64,000 nt of DNA, from contig DCYB01000013.1 in assembly GCA_002331385.1 (NCBI GenBank), forward strand, positions 186,001-250,000, in the 5' to 3' direction. Below, piece after piece: positions 17,411 to 25,806 of this stretch (position 1 is the first letter of the stretch; each line of letters opens with the position of its first letter). The position numbers and the translations under genes are program-made. Origin of the DNA: Comamonadaceae bacterium UBA2121. Its GTDB lineage: Bacteria > Pseudomonadota > Gammaproteobacteria > Burkholderiales > Burkholderiaceae_C. Below the pieces are notes generated by a model. It made no database searches, was not told where the DNA came from, and worked only from the letters and a program-made list of their open reading frames with translations.

Positions 17411-18328
17411 TCAGACCGGGTCCCAACTGAAAACGTCGGCCGAGCGATCCATGGGCACGAAAGCGGCCTTCAGCGCGGGCATGCCGTGCTCTGCAATGTA
17501 TTGCGGGCTCCAGCCTTCGCTGCGGTGCACCGAGCGCAGCGGGCGCGGCTGGCTCATGAGGAAGATTTCGTTGTTGCGCACGGCAAAGACCTGCGCGTTC
17601 ACGTCCTTGGCCGCGTCCGACAACAGGTACACGGCCAGCGGCGCGATCTTGTTGGGCGTCATCTGCTGGATCTTGGCCACGCGCGCCTGTTGCTCGGGCG
17701 TGTCGGTCGGGATCGAGCCGATCATGCGGCTCCACGCAAACGGTGCGATGCAGTTGGAGCGGACGTTGAACTTTTGCATGTCCAGCGCAATGCTCTTGGA
17801 CAGCGCCACCAGCCCGAGCTTGGCGGCGCTGTAGTTGGCCTGGCCCAGATTGCCGATGAGGCCGGACGTGGAGGTCATGTGCACGAACGCGCCGCTTTCC
17901 TGCTCCTTGAAATGGTTGGCGGCGGCGCGGCTCATGTAGTAGCTGCCGTACAGGTGTACCTTGATGACGGCGTCCCATTCATCCAGACTCATCTTGTGAA
18001 AGAAGCGGTCGCGCAGTATGCCGGCGTTGTTGACGACGCCATCGATGCGTCCGAAATGGTCCAGCGCGGATTGGACGATGCGGCCCGCACTCGCCGCATC
18101 GGAAACGCTGTCCGTGTTGGCAACAGCTTCGCCGCCAGCGGCGCGGATTTCTGCCACCACCTGTTCTGCCGGGCCTGCATTGGTACCTTCGCCGCTGGTG
18201 GAGGTGCCAATGTCGTTGACGACCACGCGCGCGCCTTCTGCCGCCAGCGCCAATGCCATGTCGCGTCCGATGCCGCCACCGGAGCCGGTGACCACCACGA
18301 CTTTGCCATCCATCATCTTCTCTGCCAT
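17411..18328 (-). CDS. SDR dehydrogenase, HSD17B4-like
   Basis: A 305-residue short-chain dehydrogenase. TGSGGGIGRDMALALAA is the nucleotide-binding TGxxxGIG, VNNAGILRD follows, and the catalytic Ser and YxxxK are in MTSTSGLIG and ANYSAAKLG. A C-terminal extension of about 60 residues after the SDR core is typical of the HSD17B4-type (3R)-hydroxyacyl-CoA dehydrogenases. It is the first gene of the minus-strand catabolic run; the 200-base gap to the divergent FAD oxidoreductase gene should carry the promoter. Confidence 0.92.
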   Translation of the reverse strand: MAEKMMDGKVVVVTGSGGGIGRDMALALAAEGARVVVNDIGTSTSGEGTNAGPAEQVVAEIRAAGGEAVANTDSVSDAASAGRIVQSALDHFGRIDGVVNNAGILRDRFFHKMSLDEWDAVIKVHLYGSYYMSRAAANHFKEQESGAFVHMTSTSGLIGNLGQANYSAAKLGLVALSKSIALDMQKFNVRSNCIAPFAWSRMIGSIPTDTPEQQARVAKIQQMTPNKIAPLAVYLLSDAAKDVNAQVFAVRNNEIFLMSQPRPLRSVHRSEGWSPQYIAEHGMPALKAAFVPMDRSADVFSWDPV

Positions 18329-18529
18329 GAGCTTGTCTTCCTTTATGTGCTTGTGTGCCAGGTTATAGAGCGGGAGTGAACGGGATCAGGATGCCTGCTT
18401 TGGCCGGATCCGGCTATTCGCCAGTCCGAAGGTGTGCCTTCGAGTGCGTGAAAGTTCAGCCACTGCTGCGGCCCGGGATGGCGCGAAATCGTGCAAAAAT
18501 GAATTGGAAAAAGAACGAAAGGATTCCTC

Positions 18530-19633
18530 GTGGTGGAACAAGTAGACGCAGTGGTGATCGGCGCAGGTGTGGTGGGACTGGCGGTGGCCCGCGCGCTGGC
18601 CCTGCAAGGCCGCGAGGTACTGGTGCTGGAGGCCGCCAACGCCATCGGCACCGAAACGTCGTCGCGCAACAGCGAGGTGATTCATGCGGGTATCTACTAC
18701 CCACAGGGCTCGCTCAAGGCGCAGTTGTGCGTGCGCGGTAAGGAACTGCTGTATGCCTACTGCGCAGAGCGCGGCATCGCGCATCGACGCTGCGGCAAGC
18801 TGATCGTGGCGACGTCGCAGGCGCAGCGCGCGCAGCTCGACAAGATCCTTCAACACGCGGCGGCCAATGGCGTGAACGACCTGCAACTGCTGACGCGCGA
18901 ACAGGCGTTGGCACTGGAGCCTGCGCTCGACTGCGTAGCGGCGCTGCTGTCCCCCAGCACCGGCATCGTGGACAGCCACGGTTTGATGCTGGCGTTGCAA
19001 GGTGACATGGAAAACCACGGCGGTGCGCTCGCGCTGCAATCGCCGGTAGCGCGTGCCGAGTGCCGCGCGGACGGCATCCTTGTGGAAGCGGTGGATGGCA
19101 CGCAGTTGCTGGCACGCTCGGTGGTGAACGCCGCAGGCATGCATGCGCCCGATCTGGCGCGGCGGTTTGCCGGGCTGGGGCAAGAACACGTGCCGCGCGC
19201 CTACTACGCCAAAGGCAATTACTTCACGCTGTCTGCGCGTGCGCCGTTCACGCACTTGATTTATCCCGTGCCCGAGGCCGCAGGGCTGGGTGTGCATTTG
19301 ACGCTGGACTTGGGCGGGCAGGCCAAGTTCGGGCCGGATGTCGAATGGGTGGATGCTCCCGATCAGTTGGTCGTCGATCCTGCGCGCTGTGCGGGCTTTT
19401 ACGGCGAGGTTCACAAGTACTGGCCGGGCCTGCCCGACGACTCGCTGGCGCCAGGTTATGCCGGCATGCGTCCCAAGATCAGCGGGCCCGGTGAGGCGGC
19501 TGCGGACTTCGTTATTCAGGGCGCTACAGTGCATGGCGTTCCCGGTCTGGTGAACCTCTTTGGTATCGAGTCACCGGGGCTTACCAGTGCATTGGCGATA
19601 GGTGATCATGTGACCGCTTTGCTCACAGCGTGA
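18530..19633 (+). CDS. FAD-dependent oxidoreductase, LhgO/DAO-like
   Basis: A 367-residue flavoprotein of the DAO superfamily. The dinucleotide motif AVVIGAGVVGLAVARAL opens the protein, ETSSRNSEVIHAGIYYP is the segment shared with L-2-hydroxyglutarate oxidase (LhgO), and the C-terminal FAD-contacting part is LFGIESPGLTSALAIGDHV. It would oxidise a 2-hydroxy acid or an amine. The start is a GTG at 18530 with AAGGA 6 bases upstream; there is no upstream ATG. It stands alone, divergent from the SDR-led operon. Confidence 0.85.
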   Translation: MVEQVDAVVIGAGVVGLAVARALALQGREVLVLEAANAIGTETSSRNSEVIHAGIYYPQGSLKAQLCVRGKELLYAYCAERGIAHRRCGKLIVATSQAQRAQLDKILQHAAANGVNDLQLLTREQALALEPALDCVAALLSPSTGIVDSHGLMLALQGDMENHGGALALQSPVARAECRADGILVEAVDGTQLLARSVVNAAGMHAPDLARRFAGLGQEHVPRAYYAKGNYFTLSARAPFTHLIYPVPEAAGLGVHLTLDLGGQAKFGPDVEWVDAPDQLVVDPARCAGFYGEVHKYWPGLPDDSLAPGYAGMRPKISGPGEAAADFVIQGATVHGVPGLVNLFGIESPGLTSALAIGDHVTALLTA

Positions 19634-19784
19634 GTCCTTGGCGGTAAACATGCCTGAAAGTGCACTCGGAAAACCCGCCGGGTTGCGGGATGCGTCTAAG
19701 ATGTGGTCTCGGCCTACATCTCGGGCCATCGCATACCTTTATCGTTGTTTTAACTTCCATCCAATTTCAAGAAAGGTTGTACAC

Positions 19785-20093
19785 ATGGGGTTCGCATCTG
19801 ACAAAATTTCCAACGCACAAGATGATCTGGAGAAGCTGGTAAGCGATTTGCGTGGCCTGCTGTCCAGCAAGGATCTCGATAGCGTTCCCGAGATTCGCCA
19901 ACTGCGCAAGCGCTTGGATGACAGCATCTATACGGTGCGAGACTCTGCAGTGCGCGCCGCACAGGAAGCGGCTTATCAGGCCAAGGAAGCCGCTCGCAAT
20001 GCCGATCGCTATGCGCATGACGAGCCTTGGCGCGTGGCCAGTGCGGCACTGGCTGTGGGCGCACTGGTGGGATTCCTGCTGGCACGCCGTTGA
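19785..20093 (+). CDS. DUF883 (ElaB/YqjD-like) membrane-anchored protein
   Basis: A 102-residue protein made of long charged helices (residues about 8-80, probable coiled coil) and a single C-terminal membrane anchor, VASAALAVGALVGFLLARR. This is the signature of DUF883 proteins such as E. coli YqjD and ElaB, which sit in the inner membrane and bind ribosomes in stationary phase. The start at 19785 has GAAAGG 8 bases upstream. It leads a three-gene set matching yqjD-yqjE-yqjK in order. Confidence 0.9.
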   Translation: MGFASDKISNAQDDLEKLVSDLRGLLSSKDLDSVPEIRQLRKRLDDSIYTVRDSAVRAAQEAAYQAKEAARNADRYAHDEPWRVASAALAVGALVGFLLARR

Positions 20094-20182
20094 TCAGCGC
20101 GCGGCATTAGCGCACCCGATGGCTGCCAAACGCCATCGAGGTGCCCTTTCATAAAAATTGCTGCCAAAGCGAGAGGGTAGGC

Positions 20183-20578
20183 ATGAATTTGTTTGCATTG
20201 CTGGGTCTGGAGGGTTTCGTTGCGCGCTGGCGTGCCAACGTGATCGAAGGCGCCATTGCAGTGGAAGACCGGTTGGAATTGGCCGGCATGGAATGGGGCG
20301 ACCAGAAGCGCCGGTTGATCATCATGGCGCTCCTGGCGGTGGCCGGCGCAGGCCTTACGGTGATCACATTCATCATGCTGTCGTTTGCCATTCTCGTTTC
20401 TTACTGGGACACACCGGACCGCGCCACCGTGGCATGGATCCTCTTTGCCGTGTGGGCCGTGTTATGGGCGGGTGCGATCATCGGCATCGTGATGCTGGGA
20501 CGCCGCGCGACGAATGCCTTTGCCGTCAGCAAGCAGGTTCTGGCGCGTGACTGGCGCAACCTTAAGGAGCGCCTGTAA
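20183..20578 (+). CDS. YqjE-like phage-holin-family membrane protein
   Basis: A 131-residue protein with two central membrane segments, IIMALLAVAGAGLTVITFIM and a second at about 85-107 (WILFAVWAVLWAGAIIGIV), flanked by charged ends. This matches YqjE (phage holin superfamily 3 / DUF1469). The start was moved to 20183 because GAGAGG lies just upstream. It is between the DUF883 gene and the YqjK-like gene. The family's function is not established; roles in envelope stress have been suggested. Confidence 0.85.
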   Translation: MNLFALLGLEGFVARWRANVIEGAIAVEDRLELAGMEWGDQKRRLIIMALLAVAGAGLTVITFIMLSFAILVSYWDTPDRATVAWILFAVWAVLWAGAIIGIVMLGRRATNAFAVSKQVLARDWRNLKERL

Positions 20579-20580
20579 TC

Positions 20581-20931
20581 ATGAGCCAAGCCAACCGTGC
20601 ATCCTCCACCGCAGCATTGGCTGCGGAACCGACACCCATCGATACCTCGATGGCCACACCTGAACAACTGGTAGTGCTTAAACGCATCGACGCCCAACGC
20701 GGACGCCTGCATGCGCGTGCGCTGGCCTTGCGCCAGGCCGCCGCGATCGACGCGGAAGGCCCGGATCGCGTGAATGCTGATGCGCCTCTGCCCATGCGCT
20801 TGATAACCTTTGCCCGTTTGCACCCCGTCGCCATTGCCGCGGTCGTGGGACTGGCGCTGGTGGCAGGCCCGCGTCGCATCATGCGCGTGGCAGGCGTCGT
20901 GCTTCCCATTGTGATGCGCATGCGCCGTTAA
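20581..20931 (+). CDS. YqjK-like small protein
   Basis: A 116-residue protein. The N-terminal half is Ala/Thr-rich and charged; residues about 75-115 hold a hydrophobic stretch (LHPVAIAAVVGLALVAG) ending in the basic tail VMRMRR. Position, size and the basic helix (LKRIDAQRGRLHARALAL) fit the third member of yqjDEK-type operons. It starts 2 bases after the YqjE-like stop, so it is translated with it. Sequence similarity alone is weak, so the name rests on gene order. Confidence 0.7.
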   Translation: MSQANRASSTAALAAEPTPIDTSMATPEQLVVLKRIDAQRGRLHARALALRQAAAIDAEGPDRVNADAPLPMRLITFARLHPVAIAAVVGLALVAGPRRIMRVAGVVLPIVMRMRR

Positions 20932-20956
20932 GCCGCAGGCAGGTGTGCCTCAGTTA

Positions 20957-20994
20957 AAACGCCCATCTGCTTGTGGCCGATGGGCGTTTGGTTT
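20957..20994. terminator. Bidirectional rho-independent terminator
   Basis: An 11-bp perfect stem (20957-20967 with 20979-20989) has an 11-base loop and T-rich flanks on both strands. It lies between the convergent YqjK-like and pyrD genes and can stop transcription from both sides. Confidence 0.88.
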
Positions 20995-21020
20995 TGAGGG
21001 ACGAGAAAATGCGTCCCTCG

Positions 21021-22070
21021 TCAGGCTGTCATGGCCTTGATGGCCTTGGCAGCATTGGAGACCAGTTCGGGGCCGTGATAGATCAATCCGGTATAGATCT
21101 GGACCACATCGGCGCCCGCACGGATCTTGCTCACGGCGTCTTGCGCGCTCATCACGCCACCTACGCCAATGATGGGATAGGCGCTGCCGAGTTCCGCGCG
21201 CAATTGCGTGATCACGCGGTTGCTTGCGGCGAGCACTGGCGCACCGCTGAGCCCGCCGGTCTCCTCTGCATGCGGCATGCCTTGCACAGCATCGCGGCTG
21301 ATGGTGGTGTTGGTGGCGATCACGCCGTCCATGCAATGGCGCGTGAGGGTGGCAGCGATCAGGCGCACCTGCGCTTCGTCGAGATCGGGCGCAATCTTCA
21401 CAAAGATGGGCACGCGGCGCTGGTGCGTGGTGCTGAGTTGCTCGCGGTGTTCGGCGATGGCAGCGAGCAGGGCGTCGAGCGCCTCGTCGCTTTGCAGCGC
21501 ACGCAGGTTCTTGGTGTTGGGCGAGCTGATGTTCACCGTCACGTAGTCGGCATGCGGGTACACGCCTTCAAGGCAGATAAGGTAGTCGCTCGTTGCCTCT
21601 TCGATCGGCGTGGCAGCATTCTTGCCAATGTTCAGGCCCAGCAGCATCGGCTTGCCCTGCGCGCGCACTTGGGACAGTTGGACGTTGCGGATGAAGGCGT
21701 CCAGTCCTTCATTGTTGAAGCCCAGGCGGTTGATCAGCGCATTCGCCGCAGGCAGGCGGAACATGCGCGGCTTGGGGTTGCCCGGCTGCGGCTTGGGGGT
21801 GACGGTGCCCACTTCGACAAAACCAAACCCCATGGCGGCGAGCGCATCAATGGCGCGCGCGTTCTTGTCCAGACCCGCGGCCATGCCGACGCGGTTGGGA
21901 AAGCGCAGCCCGGCCAGTTCGATGGGGTCGCTCACCGTCTGGTGACACCATGCCCATTGCAGCGGCGTGCGCTGGCCTTTGGAGAGCATGTCCATGGTGA
22001 GGTCATGGGCCTTTTCCGGGTCCATGTTGAAGAGTATTGGGCGGGCGAGAGAGTAAGGAAGCAAAGACAT
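21021..22070 (-). CDS. pyrD: Dihydroorotate dehydrogenase (quinone)
   Basis: A 349-residue class 2 enzyme that oxidises dihydroorotate to orotate with a membrane quinone, step four of pyrimidine synthesis. The N-terminal helices (YSLARPILFNMDPEKAHDL) form the membrane/quinone tunnel. FMN and substrate residues lie in GMAAGLDKNA, the catalytic Ser in VTVNISSPNTKNLR, and IIGVGGVMSAQDA with the C-terminal phosphate site follows. The start at 22070 gives the standard N-terminus; longer frames would reach into the rpiA leader. It is divergent from rpiA with only 35 bases between starts. Confidence 0.97.
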   Translation of the reverse strand: MSLLPYSLARPILFNMDPEKAHDLTMDMLSKGQRTPLQWAWCHQTVSDPIELAGLRFPNRVGMAAGLDKNARAIDALAAMGFGFVEVGTVTPKPQPGNPKPRMFRLPAANALINRLGFNNEGLDAFIRNVQLSQVRAQGKPMLLGLNIGKNAATPIEEATSDYLICLEGVYPHADYVTVNISSPNTKNLRALQSDEALDALLAAIAEHREQLSTTHQRRVPIFVKIAPDLDEAQVRLIAATLTRHCMDGVIATNTTISRDAVQGMPHAEETGGLSGAPVLAASNRVITQLRAELGSAYPIIGVGGVMSAQDAVSKIRAGADVVQIYTGLIYHGPELVSNAAKAIKAMTA

Positions 22071-22105
22071 TGGGATAATTCGTGATTCAACCTGGATTTT
22101 CGCCC

Positions 22106-22795
22106 ATGACAACAACCAACCCACTTTCTCAAGATCAACTCAAGACACTCGTCGGTCAGGCCGCGCTCGAATATGTCGTGCCGGGCGAGATCGTCGGCGT
22201 GGGCACGGGCTCGACGGTGAACAAGTTCATCGACGCGCTCGCCACCATGAAGGACCGCATTCGCGGCGCGGTGTCCAGCTCTGTGGCCAGCACCCAGCGC
22301 CTACAGGCCCTGGGCATTCCGCTGTTCGACGCGAACGAGGTGGATGCCCTCGCAGTCTACATCGACGGCGCCGACGAAATCGATGGCAAGGGCTACATGG
22401 TGAAAGGCGGCGGTGCGGCGCTGACGCGCGAGAAGATCGTCGCCGCGCTCGCCAAACAGTTCGTCTGTATCGCCGATGACTCCAAGCTGGTCGAGTCGTT
22501 GGGCAACTTTCCGCTGCCCGTGGAGGTGATTCCCATGGCGGCCGGCCAGATCCAGCGCCGTTTTGCCGACATGGGCGGCGCAGCCACCTTGCGCCAGAAA
22601 GACGGCCAGCCGCTGGTGACCGACAACGGTCAGCACATTCTGGACGTGCGCGGGCTGTCGATCACCGATCCGCTGGCGTTCGAGAGCACGGTGAACCAAT
22701 GGCCGGGCGTGGTGACGGTTGGCGTGTTTGCGCACCAGAAGGCCCATGTGTGCCTGCTTGGCACGGCGCAGGGTGTGCGTACGTTGTCGTTCTGA
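22106..22795 (+). CDS. rpiA: Ribose-5-phosphate isomerase A
   Basis: A 229-residue pentose phosphate enzyme interconverting ribose 5-phosphate and ribulose 5-phosphate. The family motifs are present in order: IVGVGTGSTVNKFIDAL, DGADEID, MVKGGGAALTREK with the catalytic Glu/Lys region, and TDNGQHILDV. I chose the ATG at 22106; a GTG eight codons upstream is also in frame but would give an unusual leader. It is divergent from pyrD. Confidence 0.97.
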   Translation: MTTTNPLSQDQLKTLVGQAALEYVVPGEIVGVGTGSTVNKFIDALATMKDRIRGAVSSSVASTQRLQALGIPLFDANEVDALAVYIDGADEIDGKGYMVKGGGAALTREKIVAALAKQFVCIADDSKLVESLGNFPLPVEVIPMAAGQIQRRFADMGGAATLRQKDGQPLVTDNGQHILDVRGLSITDPLAFESTVNQWPGVVTVGVFAHQKAHVCLLGTAQGVRTLSF

Positions 22796-22802
22796 CGGCA
22801 GA

Positions 22803-22832
22803 GCAGCGCAGCACCTGCGCTGCGTATCCTTT
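22803..22832 (+). terminator. Probable terminator of rpiA
   Basis: A perfect 9-bp stem (22803-22811 with 22815-22823) with a 3-base loop begins 8 bases after the rpiA stop. It is followed by a short T-rich stretch (CCTTTTAAAA). It separates rpiA from the convergent glutaredoxin-like gene. Confidence 0.7.
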
Positions 22833-23517
22833 AAAAGACGATGCCGGCGGGATTGGAGGGCGTGGGTCCCGTGGGTCCCGTGGGTGCCGTGGTGTCACGC
22901 GGCGCGGCAGGTGCCTGGGACTCACGTGCTGCGGGCGTCTGCGCATTGGCTCCTGCGGCAGGCGTCGTCGCGGTTGCCAGCGGAGTGGGCGCGGGACGGC
23001 GATAGTTTGACGGCAGTTGCGATGTCTTGGGGTACCCGGCAGCGTCCAGGTATTGGGTCCATTGCACGTCAGAAAAACCATTCATGCGCTGGCCGCCGAT
23101 GGTGCCGAACGGAATGGTGGCCGAGCCGCTGATGGCTTCCAGTGCCGAGATGGACTCGTTGTTTTCGATCGTGCGCTCGGTGAACGGCACGCCGCGAGAG
23201 ACGAGCAGATTGCGCGCCGCATTGCACGATGGGCAGTCGCGCGCCGTATACAGCGTGACCGGAAAACGATTGACCACTTGCTGCAATGCGTAGGGCAGAT
23301 TGCCGCCGGCATTGGGCGCCGCTTCGCGCGCGCGCTCCGATGGGTTGACCGGGTTGGCATTGGCCGCAGGCGGATGGTCCGAGAACGTCACTTTCCCGTC
23401 GGGACCCACGCTGCGATAGATCTGCTGTGCCGAAGCAGGCTGTGGCGCAAGCGCGGTCAGCGCGGTCAACCCGGTCAGTGCGGCAATGGCAAACGCGAGA
23501 TGTCCCAGTCGGTTCAT
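22831..23517 (-). CDS. Secreted DUF4124/glutaredoxin-like protein
   Basis: A 228-residue protein with a signal peptide (LAFAIAALTGLTALTALA, cleavage near ASA-QQ), then a DUF4124 segment (IYRSVGPDGKVTFSDHPP, residues about 32-50) and a glutaredoxin-like domain (VTLYTARDCPSCNAARNLL) with a CPSC redox pair and a TIPFGTIGGQ cis-Pro region. The last 60 residues are Pro/Ala/Thr-rich, with a short PTG repeat at the end. It probably works on thiols in the periplasm. Starts of the same frame upstream lack a signal peptide. It lies downstream of prlC with a 165-base gap. Confidence 0.85.
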   Translation of the reverse strand: MNRLGHLAFAIAALTGLTALTALAPQPASAQQIYRSVGPDGKVTFSDHPPAANANPVNPSERAREAAPNAGGNLPYALQQVVNRFPVTLYTARDCPSCNAARNLLVSRGVPFTERTIENNESISALEAISGSATIPFGTIGGQRMNGFSDVQWTQYLDAAGYPKTSQLPSNYRRPAPTPLATATTPAAGANAQTPAARESQAPAAPRDTTAPTGPTGPTPSNPAGIVF

Positions 23518-23682
23518 GTGTTCAATTCCTCCGGTGAAGCTGTGGCAAAAAATGCGCGCAACCATTATTCCTTATTGGTTCTGCTCGCGCCATGTACGAA
23601 ATCATACGGACTGCACGGCCACGGAAGTCGCAGTCTCGCAGTCCGTCGTTTCGTCTGTCCGTCCCTGTACCTGTCCCGCAGA

Positions 23683-25731
23683 TCAGTTGGCCATCCCCTG
23701 ATGGCGCAGCAACGCGTCCAGTTGCGGCGCGCGGCCCCGAAATGCCTTGAACGACTCCATGGCAGGGCGTGCACCACCGGCCTCCAGAATTTCCTGGCGG
23801 TATTTGCGGCCCGTTTCCGGGTTGGGTGAGCCATCGGGCAGCACCGTTTCTTCAAACGCGGCATAGGCATCCGCAGACAGCACTTCGGCCCATTTGTAGC
23901 TGTAGTAGCCTGCCGCGTAGCCGCCCGCAAAGATGTGGCTGAAGGTGTGCGCCATGCGGTTGTATACGGTGGAGGGCAGCACGGCGACTTCGCTGCGCAC
24001 GGTCTCCAGCACGGGCATGATGGGCGCTTGCGGGTCGTGATCGGTGTGCAGCAGCATGTCGAACAGGGCGAACTCGATCTGGCGCAGCGTCTGCATGCCG
24101 GACTGGAAGTTCTTCGCCGCGATCATCTTGTCGTACAGCGCGCGTGGCATAGGCTCGCCGGTGTCGACATGTGCGGTCATGTGTTTGAGCACATCCCATT
24201 CCCAGCAGAAATTTTCCATGAACTGGCTGGGCAGTTCCACCGCATCCCATTCGACGCCGGAGATTCCCGCCACGTCGCGCTCGCTCACTTGCGTGAGCAT
24301 GTGGTGCAGGCCGTGGCCGGTTTCGTGAAAGAGGGTGATCACGTCGTCGTGCGTCAGCAGCGCCGGTTTGCCGTCCACGCCCGCAGCAAAGTTGCACACC
24401 AGATGCGCGATGGGGGTTTGCAGCGTGTGCGTGTCGGGGCGCATCCAGCGGGTGCGCACATCGTCCATCCACGCGCCGCCGCGCTTGCCCTTGCGCGCCG
24501 GTTGGTCCAGATAGAACTGGCCGACCAGCACCGGGCCTTGCGGCGTGGAGCGCTCGATGCGGTAGAACTCCACGGCGGGATTCCACACGGGTGCGTGGTC
24601 ACGGCGGATGCTGACTTCAAACAGCGTCTCGACGATCTTGAACAGTCCGGCCAGCACCTTGGGCGCCGGGAAATACTGCTTCACTTCCTGCTCGCTGAAG
24701 GCGTAGCGCGCCTCCTTGAGTTTTTCGGAAATGTAGGGCCAGTCCCATGGCTGCGGATCGTTCAGGGCAAGCTGCGTGCGGGCGAATTCGCGCAGATCGG
24801 CCACGTCCTTTTCGCCATAGGGCTTGGCGCGGCGGCTCAGATCGCGCAGGAAGTCGATGACTTCAGCGGGCGAGTTGGCCATCTTGGGCACTACGGACAC
24901 TTCGCCAAAATTCTGGTAGCCGAGCAGTTGCGCCTCTTCCTTGCGAAGTGCAAGGATGGCTTGCATATTGGCGGAGTTGTCAAAGCGTGCCGCGTCGCCC
25001 TGGGCCTGATCGGAGGCGCGCGTGACATAGGCGCGGTAGAGCGTTTCGCGCAGTGCGCTGCGCGTGGCGAATTGCATGACCGGCAGGTAGCAGGGCAGCT
25101 TCAGCGTGAGCTTGTAGCCTTCCTTGCCTTCGGCTTCGGCGGCTGCACGTGCGGCTTGCTGGATGTCGTCCGGCACGCCGTCCAACTCTTCCTTGGCGGC
25201 GTAGTAGGCGAAAGCGTCGGTGGCATCCAGCGCGTTCTCGCTGAACTTCTGGCTCAGTTCGGCGAGCTGTTCCTGAATCTTGGCAAAGCGCTCTTTGTCC
25301 GCACCCTGCAGCTCTGCGCCAGAGAGCACGAAACCGCGCATGGCGTGGTCCCACGCGGCGCGCTGTTCGCGGTTGAGCGTCGCGGGATCGATGGCCTTGT
25401 ACTTGGCGTACAGGCGCTCATCGGCACCCAGGCGGGTCCAGAACTCGGTGACTTGGGGCAGCGCGGCGTTGTAGGCGGCGCGCAATTCGGGCGTGTCGGC
25501 CACGCTATTGAGGTGGCTGACGGCGGCCCAGGCGGTGCCGAGCTTTTCGGTGGCAACGTCCAGCACGGCAGAAATGTCGTTCCAGCGCGCGGGGAAATCA
25601 GGCTGGGTGACCGTCTCCAGTGCGTCGCTGGCGCGGGCGATCAGCGTGTCGATGGCGGGGGCCACGTCCGTCGGCGTGATGCGGTCGAACGGTGGCAGAT
25701 CGTAGGATTCGAGGAGGGGATTGCTGCTCAT
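23683..25731 (-). CDS. prlC: Oligopeptidase A (M3 zinc metallopeptidase)
   Basis: A 682-residue cytosolic thimet-type oligopeptidase that degrades short peptides, including cleaved signal peptides. The zinc site is HETGHGLHHMLTQ at about residues 465-477, with the third ligand Glu in the following GVEWDAVELPSQF. Length matches E. coli PrlC. The start at 25731 (MSSNPLL) is the family N-terminus. folD lies upstream on the same strand with 75 bases between, so the two may share a transcript. Confidence 0.95.
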   Translation of the reverse strand: MSSNPLLESYDLPPFDRITPTDVAPAIDTLIARASDALETVTQPDFPARWNDISAVLDVATEKLGTAWAAVSHLNSVADTPELRAAYNAALPQVTEFWTRLGADERLYAKYKAIDPATLNREQRAAWDHAMRGFVLSGAELQGADKERFAKIQEQLAELSQKFSENALDATDAFAYYAAKEELDGVPDDIQQAARAAAEAEGKEGYKLTLKLPCYLPVMQFATRSALRETLYRAYVTRASDQAQGDAARFDNSANMQAILALRKEEAQLLGYQNFGEVSVVPKMANSPAEVIDFLRDLSRRAKPYGEKDVADLREFARTQLALNDPQPWDWPYISEKLKEARYAFSEQEVKQYFPAPKVLAGLFKIVETLFEVSIRRDHAPVWNPAVEFYRIERSTPQGPVLVGQFYLDQPARKGKRGGAWMDDVRTRWMRPDTHTLQTPIAHLVCNFAAGVDGKPALLTHDDVITLFHETGHGLHHMLTQVSERDVAGISGVEWDAVELPSQFMENFCWEWDVLKHMTAHVDTGEPMPRALYDKMIAAKNFQSGMQTLRQIEFALFDMLLHTDHDPQAPIMPVLETVRSEVAVLPSTVYNRMAHTFSHIFAGGYAAGYYSYKWAEVLSADAYAAFEETVLPDGSPNPETGRKYRQEILEAGGARPAMESFKAFRGRAPQLDALLRHQGMAN

Positions 25732-25806
25732 GCTGGTGTAGTTGCCGCCGAAAGTTGTGAAATCAAGCGCTGGCGCCAAAGCGGACAGCGCTTTTCAGGT
25801 GATTGC

